Positions 26,273-35,149 of a stretch of 64,000 bases of DNA are shown piece by piece (position 1 is the stretch's first letter; every line of letters starts with the position of its first letter). The position numbers and the translations under genes are program-made. The stretch lies in NCBI RefSeq assembly GCF_017352155.2, contig NZ_CP084320.1, positions 62,001-126,000 on the forward strand, given 5' to 3'. The DNA is from Haloterrigena alkaliphila (lineage in GTDB: Archaea > Halobacteriota > Halobacteria > Halobacteriales > Natrialbaceae). Under the pieces are notes generated by a model. That model made no database searches. It was not told where the DNA came from and saw only the letters and a program-made list of their open reading frames with translations.

Positions 26273-28375
26273 ATGTCCCACGAGAATCGTTCCGGATCGA
26301 TCCTTCACGTCGCGACGGCCCACCCGACGGCCCTCCAGACGCAGTTGAGCGCGGTGACGTCGGTCGACGTTCGATCGGTCACAGCCACGTCGTTCGCGGA
26401 GTCCCTCGAGTCGGTCGCCGAATCTGACCCGCGAGGTGACCCCGACGCGGCCGACGACGATCCTGCCGCCATCGTTCTCGAACTCGACCGGCCGGAACGG
26501 GTGCGGGACCTCCTCGAGCGCGTGCGAGCGGTCCACCCGAGCGTTCCGACGGTCGTCGCCCCGTCCGCGGGGAACGAGGCGCTCGCGACCGCCGCGCTGC
26601 GGGGGAACGCCGACGAGTACGTCCCGAGCGACGCGGACGAGGATCCCGTCGACCGAATCCTGTCGACGATCCGCGCGTGTCGCGAACCCGACGACTCGCG
26701 AGACTCGCGACGCGCGCGGGTGGTGACCGACGAATCGACGGCCGACGCCGTCACCGCGACGACGCAGCCGTCGGTCGCGTCCGGGGACGGAACCCACCGC
26801 ATCCTCGCGAACGAACTCCCCGACGAGGCCTTCGTTATCGGCGCCGACGGCACGTACCTCGAGGCGAAGGTCCGCCCGGAGGCCGCCGAGCTCTACTCGT
26901 CGCCACCGGACGAACTGCCCGGTTCGCGACTCGAGGACGTGTTTCCCGACGACGTCGCCCCGAAGCTGCACGACTGTCTCGATCGGACCCTCCGGACCGG
27001 CGAGGTCCAGTCGATCGAGTACGAGGCCGAGACGACCGGCGGAGTACGACGGTTCGAGGGACGGGTCGTCCCGATCGACGAGCGCATCGACGGCCAGCGG
27101 GCCGTCGTCTGGTTCGCGCGGGACATCACCGAACGGGTCCGACGAGAGCGCGAACTGCGGTCGCGACGCGACCACCTCGAGACGCTCAACCGGATCGGGA
27201 CGGTCGTCGGCCGGGTCATCGACACGCTGGTCGAGGCGCCGTCGCGGGACGCCATCGAACGGGAGGTCTGCGAACAGTTGGTCGACTCGGGGCTGTACTG
27301 CGGCGCCTGGATCGCCGAACGGACCGGCGACGGGCGGCTGACCTACCGGACCAGCGCCGGCGAGGCGGAGACCTACCTCACCTGCGCCGACGAACTCGAG
27401 ACGGGCCACCGATGTCTGATCGAGCGGGCCGTCGAGACCGGCGCGGTCCAGACGGAGACGAACATCCCCTCGAGCGAGACGATGCCCGAGCCCCTGCGGG
27501 CGGCCGCTCGCGAGGACGGCGTCAGATCCGCGATCGCGGTGCCGATCAGCCACAACGAGTCGGTCTACGGCGTCCTGACCGTCCTCGCGGGACGCAAAGA
27601 CGCCTTCAGTGACGGCGAACGGGCCGGATTCGGCCTGCTCGGGGAGACGATCGGGTTCACGATCATGGCCGTCAAGAACCGACAGCTACTGTTTTCCGAT
27701 ACGGTCGTCGAACTCGAGTTCCGCATCGACGGCGGGGACACGTTCTCGTTCGATCTCTCCGAGCGGTACGACTGCACCGTCTCGCTGGAGTGGGCCGGCA
27801 CGACGTCTAACGGCCGCACCGTCCAGTACGTCACCGTCGACGGACTCGACAGGAAGACCGTCCTCGAGGAAGCCGACGCCCACCCCTCGGTCGAGGAGTG
27901 TCGGGGCATTCACGGCAGCGAGGACGGCTGTACCATCGAGATCCGTCTCTCGGAGTCGGGCGTCCGGACCCTCGCGAACCACGGGGCGACCATCCGCGAC
28001 GTCACCGTCGCGGACGGCGTCGGGACCTGCCTGATCGAGGTCTCTCAGAACGCGAACGTCCGGGAGATCGCGGAGGCGCTGACCGTCGTCTACGAGAACA
28101 CCGAACTCGTCGCCCGGCGCGAGGTCGACCGACCGGTCCGCACCGCGGCGGAGCGGCGGGATCGCATCATCGACGAGTTGACCGATCGCCAGCTCACGAC
28201 GTTGCGACTCGCCTACTACAGCGGCTTCTTCGACTGGCCCCGCGAGAGTACCGGCGAGGAGATCGCCGACGCGATGGACGTCTCACCGCCGACGATGCAC
28301 CAGCACCTCCGGAAGGGACTGAAAGCGATACTCGCCGAGTTCTTCGAGGCCGGCGGCGGAACGGAAGCGGACTGA
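26273..28375 (+). CDS. Bacterio-opsin-activator (Bat)-like PAS/GAF/HTH regulator
   Basis: The 700-residue protein has four parts. Residues about 10-140 look like a degenerate receiver-type domain. Residues about 175-290 are a PAS domain (NELPDEAFVIGADGTYLEAK, VWFARDITERVRRERELRSR). Residues about 300-470 are a GAF domain (EREVCEQLVDSGLYCGAWIA). Residues about 480-690 are the Bat module ending in the HTH_10 motif LTDRQLTTLRLAYYSGFFDW, EEIADAMDVSPPTMHQHLRK. Such proteins sense light, redox or ligands and control transcription in haloarchaea. No bop-like target is in the window, and the target is unknown. Confidence 0.9.
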   Translation: MSHENRSGSILHVATAHPTALQTQLSAVTSVDVRSVTATSFAESLESVAESDPRGDPDAADDDPAAIVLELDRPERVRDLLERVRAVHPSVPTVVAPSAGNEALATAALRGNADEYVPSDADEDPVDRILSTIRACREPDDSRDSRRARVVTDESTADAVTATTQPSVASGDGTHRILANELPDEAFVIGADGTYLEAKVRPEAAELYSSPPDELPGSRLEDVFPDDVAPKLHDCLDRTLRTGEVQSIEYEAETTGGVRRFEGRVVPIDERIDGQRAVVWFARDITERVRRERELRSRRDHLETLNRIGTVVGRVIDTLVEAPSRDAIEREVCEQLVDSGLYCGAWIAERTGDGRLTYRTSAGEAETYLTCADELETGHRCLIERAVETGAVQTETNIPSSETMPEPLRAAAREDGVRSAIAVPISHNESVYGVLTVLAGRKDAFSDGERAGFGLLGETIGFTIMAVKNRQLLFSDTVVELEFRIDGGDTFSFDLSERYDCTVSLEWAGTTSNGRTVQYVTVDGLDRKTVLEEADAHPSVEECRGIHGSEDGCTIEIRLSESGVRTLANHGATIRDVTVADGVGTCLIEVSQNANVREIAEALTVVYENTELVARREVDRPVRTAAERRDRIIDELTDRQLTTLRLAYYSGFFDWPRESTGEEIADAMDVSPPTMHQHLRKGLKAILAEFFEAGGGTEAD

Positions 28376-28802
28376 GGAGCGTGCGGTCCAGTACGTCGTC
28401 TGGTCCAGCGCGCCATACGGTCCAACAGGTGATGACGATCAGCGAGTCGAAAAGCGTCCGCGTGCGAGCGAGCGGTAGGTGGTGGTGGTGTTTCGAATGG
28501 TGTCTGCTCGCACGGAGCCTTCGTCCGCCGAAGGCAACCGTCGGTTCCCACTCGAGCCAGATAACAGTACGCAATCGATCCGAACGTCAGTTCATCGGAA
28601 ACACGGTGTGTCCGTAGAACGGGCGCCGACGGCGGCGGGATGCGCCGTATCCATCACGTTCCACGATAGTCACGAGATTTTAAAAGTGTGCTATGTAAAC
28701 CCGAGCGTCGATGCGGTGCGGTCGGCGTCGTTCAGGCGGGATGGTCCCGACGAGTACCCGACTGGCGGTTCCCTCCGATCGATCGCCGGAGGACGCACGA
28801 AC
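28376..28802. other. Intergenic region with stray origin-B box and hairpin
   Basis: The spacer has no clear gene. It contains a possible hairpin GCCTTCG...CGAAGGC at about 28517-28535, an origin-B-type box at 28591-28612, and a TATA-like ATTTTAAAAG at about 28677-28686. Confidence 0.5.
28591..28612 (-). repeat. Stray origin-B-type recognition box
   Basis: The plus strand reads TTCATCGGAAACACGGTGTG, which matches the inverted boxes of origin B (compare 36569 and 37302). It is about 6.3 kb from the nearest other member. Confidence 0.6.
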
Positions 28803-29081
28803 GTGATACCGGACGCGCCGATCGACGGCCTCTACGCGGGGTCGAACGGCCGCTACTACACCAACTCCCAGGTCACGAGAAAGCTCCGTACCGGCCGCTG
28901 GAAGCCATGCATCCGACAGCGCGACCCGGATCGGCGACTGGTCGAAACGACCGACGAGACGCTGCTCCTGTTGCGAGCGGCCGACGATCTCCCCGCCTGG
29001 GCGGAGGTCCGTATCGACGACGGCCGCGCTCGAGTCGTCGACACGCGCCGACCGCTTCCGGGCGACTCGGCTTCGGAGTAG
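28803..29081 (+). CDS. Small conserved-looking haloarchaeal protein
   Basis: The 92-residue product starts at GTG 28803 (IPDAPIDGLYAGSNGRYYTN). It has mixed basic and acidic regions and no signal, membrane segment or metal motif. The frame extends upstream through the spacer, but that part is not credible protein. It lies exactly between a stray origin-B box and a stray origin-A outer box. Function unknown. Confidence 0.55.
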   Translation: MIPDAPIDGLYAGSNGRYYTNSQVTRKLRTGRWKPCIRQRDPDRRLVETTDETLLLLRAADDLPAWAEVRIDDGRARVVDTRRPLPGDSASE

Positions 29082-29093
29082 GGTCCTGCACGG

Positions 29094-29110
29094 CCACCGT
29101 TCCACGTGAA
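29094..29110 (+). repeat. Stray origin-A outer-type box
   Basis: CCACCGTTCCACGTGAA differs from box B2 of origin A by one base in the shared 16-base core. It is about 6.8 kb from origin A. Confidence 0.5.
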
Positions 29111-29280
29111 ACCGAGTGGTTCGAACGCGATCGTCTCCGTCGATTGGTCCTTCTATTTCGGGTTCATCCCCAGGGACGCCGAAACCGACAGGCGTACGAA
29201 ATCCGACGATCCGGAACCGGCCATAATGGACGGATATGTAAACCGGTACGAACTGGCGTTGTGCCTGACAATCCGCACTC

Positions 29281-30045
29281 GTGAAGCGACGCGTGTTTCT
29301 CGGGTCCGTCGGTTCGCTCGCGTCCGTCGGGACGCTGGCGTACACGACCCGGGAAGACGCCGATGCCCTCGCCGTCCGGATCTGGCTCTCCGAGGGGGCC
29401 GCGCGGTACGACGGCGTGGGCGACCGACTCCGCGAGTACCTCGAGCGAATTCTCGACCTCGAGTTCTGGTCGCTCGACCTCTCGATCGGCGGGACCGTTT
29501 CGGTCTCGACCGAAGACGGAGCGCGCGTCACCACCGGCGGAGAGTGGCCGCTGACGCTCGCCGCGGGGACACTCAGGCGAGGCGACGTCACCCCGGTCGA
29601 GGACGTCAATCTGCTCGTCACCGACGGACAGATGCGTCGGACGCCGACGGGGTACGGCTTTCCTCACGTCGCGTCGGTCGGGGGGGCCCGCCACATCGCC
29701 GCGCTCGAGTCGTTCGACGAGGTCTTCTCGGCGCCGGAGGCGGACGCCGACCGGTGGATCGTTCCGAACGAACCGGCGACGCGGACGATACAGGTGCTGG
29801 TCCACGAAATCGGCCACGCGCTCGGGTTGGGCCACGAACACGGCGTCGCGTTCCAGTACGGCGACGCGGTCGTCGCCACGCCGATGCTGAGCAGTTACGC
29901 CTGGAACGGGGAGCACGACGCCGAACAGTCGCAGTGTGGCACGTCGTATCCGGAGACGGACGGTCGAACGAAAAAGCTCGGGCTGGCGTTTTCGAACTGC
30001 GCCCGCCGCGAACTCGCCGGGTACAGCAGTGGCGAACGAGGATAG
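29281..30045 (+). CDS. Secreted metzincin-type zinc metalloprotease
   Basis: The 254-residue protein has a Tat-like start (KRRVFLGSVGSLASVGTLAY) and the full metzincin zinc site HEIGHALGLGH, with His175, Glu176, His179 and His185. The Met-turn candidate is TPMLSSY near residue 203. The domain before it has no recognisable propeptide switch. Start is GTG 29281. It probably degrades proteins outside the cell. The C-terminus has two cysteines (SQCGTSY, FSNCARRE), unusual for haloarchaeal exported proteins and possibly a disulfide. Confidence 0.83.
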   Translation: MKRRVFLGSVGSLASVGTLAYTTREDADALAVRIWLSEGAARYDGVGDRLREYLERILDLEFWSLDLSIGGTVSVSTEDGARVTTGGEWPLTLAAGTLRRGDVTPVEDVNLLVTDGQMRRTPTGYGFPHVASVGGARHIAALESFDEVFSAPEADADRWIVPNEPATRTIQVLVHEIGHALGLGHEHGVAFQYGDAVVATPMLSSYAWNGEHDAEQSQCGTSYPETDGRTKKLGLAFSNCARRELAGYSSGERG

Positions 30046-30058
30046 TCGCCGGCTCGAC

Positions 30059-30193
30059 GGTTGCGATGTCGGAAATTGCGGTGTCGGCGATTGCGCCGTC
30101 GGCGGTTATGGTGTCGGCGGTTGCGGTATCGACGATCGTGGAGTGGACGGTTGCGGTGTCGATAATCGTCGTATCGACGGTCGTGGTGTCGAA
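30059..30193 (+). repeat. Nine-copy 15-bp degenerate tandem array
   Basis: Nine consecutive 15-base units follow the pattern GGTTGCGGTGTCGAC between the convergent protease and regulator genes. Because 15 is a multiple of three, both strands read as pentapeptide repeats, but no start, Shine-Dalgarno or TATA supports translation. Confidence 0.75.
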
Positions 30194-30219
30194 ACGGTCG
30201 CCCGTCAGCCGCCGCTCGG

Positions 30220-30570
30220 TTACTCGTCCTCGTCGCTCTCGTCCTCACCGCGAACGAACCTAGCCTGCGCATCGCCGTCGCCGGCCCCGTCGGGACTGGG
30301 CCCTTCGATGAGCGATTCGAAGTCGTCGACCTCGTCGTACTGGTCGCGATAGACGATCGCCGCCTTCCCCTTGGAACTGATCTCGTACAGCCCGGATCGT
30401 TCGGCCGGCCCGATCTTGTGAACGAGCCCGTAATCTTCCAGTACCGGTAGCCGCGTGTTGATGTTTTTGCGGCTCTTACCGGTGTGTTCGGCCAGGTTCG
30501 TTGCGACGTTTCGACCCTTCTCCTCGAGCGACTCGAGGATCAGGAAATCAGTGGGTTGACGTAACTTCAC
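30220..30570 (-). CDS. PhiH1 repressor-like winged-helix regulator
   Basis: The 116-residue protein has residues 1-75 as a winged helix: FLILESLEEKGRNVATNLAE, then HTGKSRKNINTRLPVLEDYG, then LVHKIGPAERSGLYEISSKG. This is the pattern of haloarchaeal virus PhiH1 repressor-like proteins, which are common chromosomal regulators. The tail is acidic (EDESDEDE). It is divergent from nothing obvious, lies upstream of otsB on the same strand, and may read through toward neither. Target unknown. Confidence 0.85.
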   Translation of the reverse strand: MKLRQPTDFLILESLEEKGRNVATNLAEHTGKSRKNINTRLPVLEDYGLVHKIGPAERSGLYEISSKGKAAIVYRDQYDEVDDFESLIEGPSPDGAGDGDAQARFVRGEDESDEDE

Positions 30571-30751
30571 GCTCGTTCACTCTCAGTAGGTACTATATTT
30601 CCAGTGGTAACTAATACTTTCGGCTTGGACCGTTGAGTTTTAGCATCTGATAGGTATTTGAAACGGAATATATAATCAGTAGACGGCACCCGTCAGGCGA
30701 ATAATCATCCCATAGCCGTTAGAATACGAACCGTTTATATAACTATTATGA
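30571..30751. promoter_or_regulatory. AT-rich spacer with regulator promoter and otsB 3' end
   Basis: About 180 bases of AT-rich DNA. The part near 30590-30625 should carry the minus-strand promoter of the winged-helix regulator. TATATAAC and ATTATGACTATTTT near 30733-30752 lie just beyond the otsB stop. Confidence 0.4.
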
Positions 30752-31693
30752 CTATTTTCGGGTCGAGCAGTCGTTCACTACTCGAGCGAGATGGACGCTG
30801 GTCGATACGTCGCGTTCGACCGACGAATCGCCCCGGGACTGCGCCGGGGACCGCGTCACGTCCTGCGCGAGGAGTTCGACGCCGGTCGTCCCGAACCACT
30901 CGAGGACGTCCGCGACGTCCGACGGCGACGAGAGCCGGCAGGAGGCGGCCGAGGGGTCGTCCCCGCCGACTCGAATCCCGATTCCCTCGGGTTCGACCGC
31001 CCGAAACGCCGATTCGTCGGTCACGTCGTCGCCCACGTAGACCGGGACGGCCCCCGGGGGCGTGTCCGCCGCGATCAACTCGACCGCGTTCCCCTTCCCC
31101 CACTCGATCGACGGCCCGATTTCGAGGATCCGTTTCCCCGAGGAGATCTCGAGGTCGTCGCCGCCGAACCGATCGACCGCCGCGCGCGTGTGCCGACGAA
31201 CGATCGGCCGCGCGGCGGGCGGGACGGACCGGACGTGGACCGTCCCCGTCAGCCGCTTGTTCTCGATCCGACAGCCCGGCACGGGCGCGAGGACCGACTC
31301 GAGGGTCGAACAGACCGCGTCGATCCGCGCGGCGCGTTTCCGGGCAACCGGATGGACGGCGACCGTGCCGTTGCGAGCGAGCTCGAGGCCGTGGTTCCCC
31401 GCGTAGGTCCCCGGCCCGTCGATGCGCTCGCGAACGTCGGCCAGCGCCCGCCCGCTGACGATCGCCGTCGTCACGGCCGGGTCGGCCGCCAGCGCCGCCA
31501 CCGCCGCCTCGTTGGCCGCCGTCGGCGTCGCCGCGTCCGGATCGTCGACGATCGGGGCGAGCGTCCCGTCGAAATCCAGACAGCAGCAGAGCCGCGAGGC
31601 GCCCGCGAGCGTCGAACGGATTCGCGGCCACGCGTCTTCGATCGGCTGCGGAACCGTCTCGTCGCTCTGCTGGGGAGACGTCTCGGAAGCCAT
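30752..31693 (-). CDS. otsB: Trehalose-6-phosphate phosphatase
   Basis: The 313-residue HAD-superfamily enzyme has motif I LDFDGTLAPI near residue 40, AIVSGRALADVRERI near 80, a lysine-bearing EIGPSIEWGKGNAVELI near 205 and the acidic motif YVGDDVTDESAF near 228. It dephosphorylates trehalose-6-phosphate. It follows otsA with three bases between them, so the two form an operon making trehalose, a compatible solute. The C-terminal 35 residues beyond the fold are Ser/Arg-rich and probably disordered. Confidence 0.94.
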   Translation of the reverse strand: MASETSPQQSDETVPQPIEDAWPRIRSTLAGASRLCCCLDFDGTLAPIVDDPDAATPTAANEAAVAALAADPAVTTAIVSGRALADVRERIDGPGTYAGNHGLELARNGTVAVHPVARKRAARIDAVCSTLESVLAPVPGCRIENKRLTGTVHVRSVPPAARPIVRRHTRAAVDRFGGDDLEISSGKRILEIGPSIEWGKGNAVELIAADTPPGAVPVYVGDDVTDESAFRAVEPEGIGIRVGGDDPSAASCRLSSPSDVADVLEWFGTTGVELLAQDVTRSPAQSRGDSSVERDVSTSVHLARVVNDCSTRK

Positions 31694-31696
31694 CGG

Positions 31697-33475
31697 CTAC
31701 ACGGTCGACCGGCGTTCCCACCGGTCGGCGTCCGAATCCGACCGCGAGTCCGGGTCGGAACCGGTGTCGGACCCTCGGTTCGCGTGCGATTCCGGCTCTC
31801 GACCAGACCTCTCGGCTGACGTTCGTCCGTCTGTCTCCCGGTCCTCGCGACGGTGAACGCGACGGATCCAGTCGAACTGAGTCTCCATCCACCACTCGAG
31901 GTCGCCGTCGAAGATCCGGGTTCGGAGCGTGTTCATCCGGCGCTGGCGCTCGCGGCGGGGCATCGAGACCGCCGCCTCGAGTTGCGCGGCGAAGCCGTCG
32001 ACGTCGGTCGGATCGATCGTGAGGGCGTGCGACCCCAACAGTTCGTGGGCGCCGGTCCCCTCGCTCAGCACCAGCGTCCCGTCGCCGTCGACGTTCGCCG
32101 CGACGTACTCCTGGGCGACCAGGTTCATCCCGTCGACCAGCGGGCTCACGACCATCAGCTCCGCGCGGCGGTACAGCGCGCTCAACTCGTCGTTCGAGAG
32201 GTAATCCTCGGTGTAAACGATCGGTTTCCACCCGTTCGTCGCGAACCGGCGGTTGATCCGGGTGGCCTCGCTCCGGACGAGATCGCCGTGGCGCGCGTAA
32301 GCCTCGATATCCGTCCGGGACGGCGTGGCCGTCTGGACGAACGTGAACTCCCCGTGCCACTGCGGGTTCCGCTCGAGGAACCGCTCGATGGCGGCTAACC
32401 GCTCGGGGATCCCCTTGGAGTAGTCGAGTCGATCGACGCCGAGACCGACGACGTTCTCGGGGTCGACGTCGTATCGCTCGAGCAGCGACGTGACGTCGGT
32501 CTCCGAGACCGACCGCGCCCGTTCGTCGTGCGTCTTGGCGTCGATACCCATCGGCGTCGCGACGACGCGGGTCGTTTCCCCGTCGTAGGTAACCGTCCCC
32601 CGGGACCGGTCGACGTTCGCGGCCGGCAGGTATCGTCCCACGCAGTCGAGGAACCGGTCGACGTACCGCTCGACGTGAAAGCCCAGCAGGTCGTTTCCGA
32701 GCAGTCCCTCGAGGATCGCGCCGCCCGCCGGACACCGCTGGAACGTCGCCGCCGTCGGCCACGGGATGTGCCAGAACTGGGCGATCGTCGGCGACTCCGA
32801 CGCCGACTCGCGGATCATCCGCGGCGCCAGCGCGAAGTGGTAGTCCTGCAGCCAGACGACCGAGTCGGCCGTCGCGTTATCGACAACCGCCTCCGCGAAG
32901 CGTTCGTTGACCGTCCGGTACCAGTCGAAATCGTTCGATCGGTTCTCGACGAGATCGGTGAACCCGTGGCAGAGCGGCCAGAGCACGCGGTTACTGAACC
33001 CGTAATAGTAGGAGTCGACCGCCTCCTCGGAAAGGTCGATCCGCCGGAGGGTGTAGGACGGATCGTCAGGCGGGACCGCCACCCGATTGCGGTCGTCGGT
33101 GACCTCGAAGTCCGCCTCGCCGTCACCCCAGGCGATCCAGGTCCCTTCGGTCGCCTGGAGCACGGGGTCCAGACCGGCGGTCAATCCGCCGGTCGGTTCG
33201 TCGACCGCGATTGACCGGCTCTCGCTCGCGTCGCCGGACGACCGGTCGTCGTCGCCCGACCCGTCGTCACCGTCGGATCCACCGCTACCACCGCCGTTCG
33301 GCGATTCCGCCGCGTACTCGTGGCGATACGGTTGACGGTTCGAGACGACGATCAGCGAGCCGGGGCAGACGGAGTCGGCGGACTGCGAGTCCTCGGTCGT
33401 CCGGCCGTAGCCGTCGGCCCGTAACCGTCGATTGCTCGGATGCGTCGACGGCAACCGCGATTCGGTAAATCGCAT
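31697..33475 (-). CDS. otsA: Trehalose-6-phosphate synthase (UDP/GDP-glucose dependent)
   Basis: The 592-residue GT20 enzyme has the N-terminal loop SLIVVSNRQPYRHEY near 40, VVWLQDYHFALAPRMIRE near 205, FHVERYVDRFL near 270, LGVDRLDYSKGIPERL near 345 and VSPLVDGMNLVAQEYVAA near 445. An acidic Gly/Ser/Asp insert (about residues 58-85) and a Ser/Arg/Asp tail (after about 545) are haloarchaeal extensions. It is first in the otsA-otsB operon. It supports trehalose accumulation for osmotic stress. Confidence 0.95.
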   Translation of the reverse strand: MRFTESRLPSTHPSNRRLRADGYGRTTEDSQSADSVCPGSLIVVSNRQPYRHEYAAESPNGGGSGGSDGDDGSGDDDRSSGDASESRSIAVDEPTGGLTAGLDPVLQATEGTWIAWGDGEADFEVTDDRNRVAVPPDDPSYTLRRIDLSEEAVDSYYYGFSNRVLWPLCHGFTDLVENRSNDFDWYRTVNERFAEAVVDNATADSVVWLQDYHFALAPRMIRESASESPTIAQFWHIPWPTAATFQRCPAGGAILEGLLGNDLLGFHVERYVDRFLDCVGRYLPAANVDRSRGTVTYDGETTRVVATPMGIDAKTHDERARSVSETDVTSLLERYDVDPENVVGLGVDRLDYSKGIPERLAAIERFLERNPQWHGEFTFVQTATPSRTDIEAYARHGDLVRSEATRINRRFATNGWKPIVYTEDYLSNDELSALYRRAELMVVSPLVDGMNLVAQEYVAANVDGDGTLVLSEGTGAHELLGSHALTIDPTDVDGFAAQLEAAVSMPRRERQRRMNTLRTRIFDGDLEWWMETQFDWIRRVHRREDRETDGRTSAERSGREPESHANRGSDTGSDPDSRSDSDADRWERRSTV

Positions 33476-33688
33476 TCGCTGCTATCGACAGCCTCGGCGC
33501 GGGTTGCTTCCCGGCCTGCATCCGCTGGGGAGTCATATAGCCGCGGCTACCTGTCGGTACCCGTTGACTGCCTCTGTCGGGCGGTATCGACCGGCTAACT
33601 CCCGGAACGCCCGGCGCTGTACACCGCGATCGAAGACCGGACGGCACCGCCCGAACGTTCTTTCCCCGGGCGTCCGAATCCACCGACC

Positions 33689-34897
33689 ATGTCATCCCCG
33701 TTCGAGCGCCGGATCGAGGCCTGTCAGAACCGCCTCGAGCGCGCCGACGCCGCGCTGGCCGTCTGCTTCCCGAGCCCGAATCTCACGTATCTGACCGGGT
33801 TCGCGGAGTCCCCCTCCGAACGTCACCTGTTGCTGTTCGTCCCGCAGAGTGACGATCCAGTGCTCGTCGCGCCGGCGATGTACGAAACCCAGCTCGCGGC
33901 GCTGCCGATCGACGATCCCTCGCCGGAACTGCGGCTGTGGGACGACGATGACGACCCCCTCGAGGAAATCGAGTCGGTCCTGGCGGCGCTGCTGCCGGCG
34001 GTCGATGACGGTCGCGGCTCAGTACGGTCACAGCGCGAGGGATCACCGACGATCCTCGTCGACGACCGCATGTGGGCGACGTTCACGCAGGATTTGCGGG
34101 CGTGCGCGCCCGGCGCGACGTTCGACCTCGCGAGTCGAGTCCTCGAGGACCTCCGGCTCCGAAAGGACGACGTCGAACTCGAGGCGCTCCGGCGGGCCGG
34201 CGCGATCGCGGATCGGGTCTCTCGCGAGATTCGCTCGCGCGCGGACGACCTCGTTGGGACGACTGAGGCGGAACTGGCGGGAGAGATCGAACGGCTACTC
34301 GCAGAGTACGGCGGCGTCGAGCCGGCGTTCGAGACGATCGTCGCGTCGGGCCCGAACGGCGCGCGGCCCCACCACCACAGCGGCGATCGGGAGATCGAAC
34401 GCGGCGATCCGATCGTGCTGGACTTCGGCGCGTTCGTCGACGCCGATCTCGAGGGCGGAACTGGACGGTATCCCGGCGATCAGACGCGGACGATCGTCGT
34501 CGGGGAGCCCGCGGCGAAGTACGACCGATACGAACGGGTGCACGAGGTCGTCCGCGAGGCCCAGCAGGCCGCGGTCGACGCCGTCGAACCCGGAGTGACG
34601 GCCGGTGAAGTCGATCGAGCGGCGCGGACCGTGATCGAGGACGCGGGGTACGGAGACGCGTTCGTCCACCGGACCGGCCACGGCGTCGGCCTCGAGGTCC
34701 ACGAACCGCCCTACATCGTGGCGGGGAACGAGCGCGAACTCGAGCGCGGAATGGTCTTCTCCGTCGAACCGGGGGTATACCTCGAGGGAGGGTTCGGGGT
34801 CCGGATCGAGGATCTGGTCGTCGTTACCGAGGACGGCGCCGAACGGCTGAACGACTCGCCGCGCGGCTGGGAGACCGGCGAACATAGCCACTCCTAA
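33689..34897 (+). CDS. pepQ: M24-family aminopeptidase P/Xaa-Pro dipeptidase
   Basis: The 402-residue protein has an N-terminal creatinase-type domain (residues about 1-155) and a C-terminal pita-bread peptidase domain. Metal-site motifs are [14 protein letters not shown] near 248, [14 protein letters not shown] near 330 and [20 protein letters not shown] near 353-372. It likely removes residues ahead of proline in cytoplasmic peptides. It is divergent from otsA, and its 3' end abuts the left edge of origin B. The symbol pepQ is by family resemblance; substrate is not proven. Confidence 0.88.
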   Translation: MSSPFERRIEACQNRLERADAALAVCFPSPNLTYLTGFAESPSERHLLLFVPQSDDPVLVAPAMYETQLAALPIDDPSPELRLWDDDDDPLEEIESVLAALLPAVDDGRGSVRSQREGSPTILVDDRMWATFTQDLRACAPGATFDLASRVLEDLRLRKDDVELEALRRAGAIADRVSREIRSRADDLVGTTEAELAGEIERLLAEYGGVEPAFETIVASGPNGARPHHHSGDREIERGDPIVLDFGAFVDADLEGGTGRYPGDQTRTIVVGEPAAKYDRYERVHEVVREAQQAAVDAVEPGVTAGEVDRAARTVIEDAGYGDAFVHRTGHGVGLEVHEPPYIVAGNERELERGMVFSVEPGVYLEGGFGVRIEDLVVVTEDGAERLNDSPRGWETGEHSHS

Positions 34898-34902
34898 CGC
34901 CA

Positions 34903-34923
34903 GACACCGGGTTTCCGGTGAAT
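34903..34923 (+). repeat. Origin B recognition box O1
   Basis: ACACCGGGTTTCCGGTGAA, six bases after the pepQ stop. Confidence 0.8.
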
Positions 34924-34960
34924 CGGGTCCGAAATCGATCGGAAGCGGTCGCTAGGGTCA

Positions 34961-35065
34961 GAAACGGGAACCGGATCGGGCGAAATGGGCACCGGATCAG
35001 TCGAAATGACCGCTGGATCGGACGAAATAAGCACCGAATCGGGCGAAATAACCGCTGGATCGGGC
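34961..35065 (+). repeat. Five-copy 21-bp tandem array between two origin B boxes
   Basis: Five 21-base units (34961, 34982, 35003, 35024, 35045) begin GAAA and end in GGATCGGGC or a close variant. Alternate units contain CACCGG, half of an origin B box. The next unit grades straight into box O2. Both strands read as heptapeptide repeats, but no gene is supported. Confidence 0.85.
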
Positions 35066-35071
35066 GAAACG

Positions 35072-35092
35072 GACACCGGGCTTCCGGTGAAC
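35072..35092 (+). repeat. Origin B recognition box O2
   Basis: ACACCGGGCTTCCGGTGAA, 58 bases beyond the orc1/cdc6-B stop codon. Confidence 0.78.
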
Positions 35093-35149
35093 GAACTGGC
35101 GCGGTCCGCGGCCCGCGATGGCGAGGTCGCGGCTCGCGGTCGCCGACGC

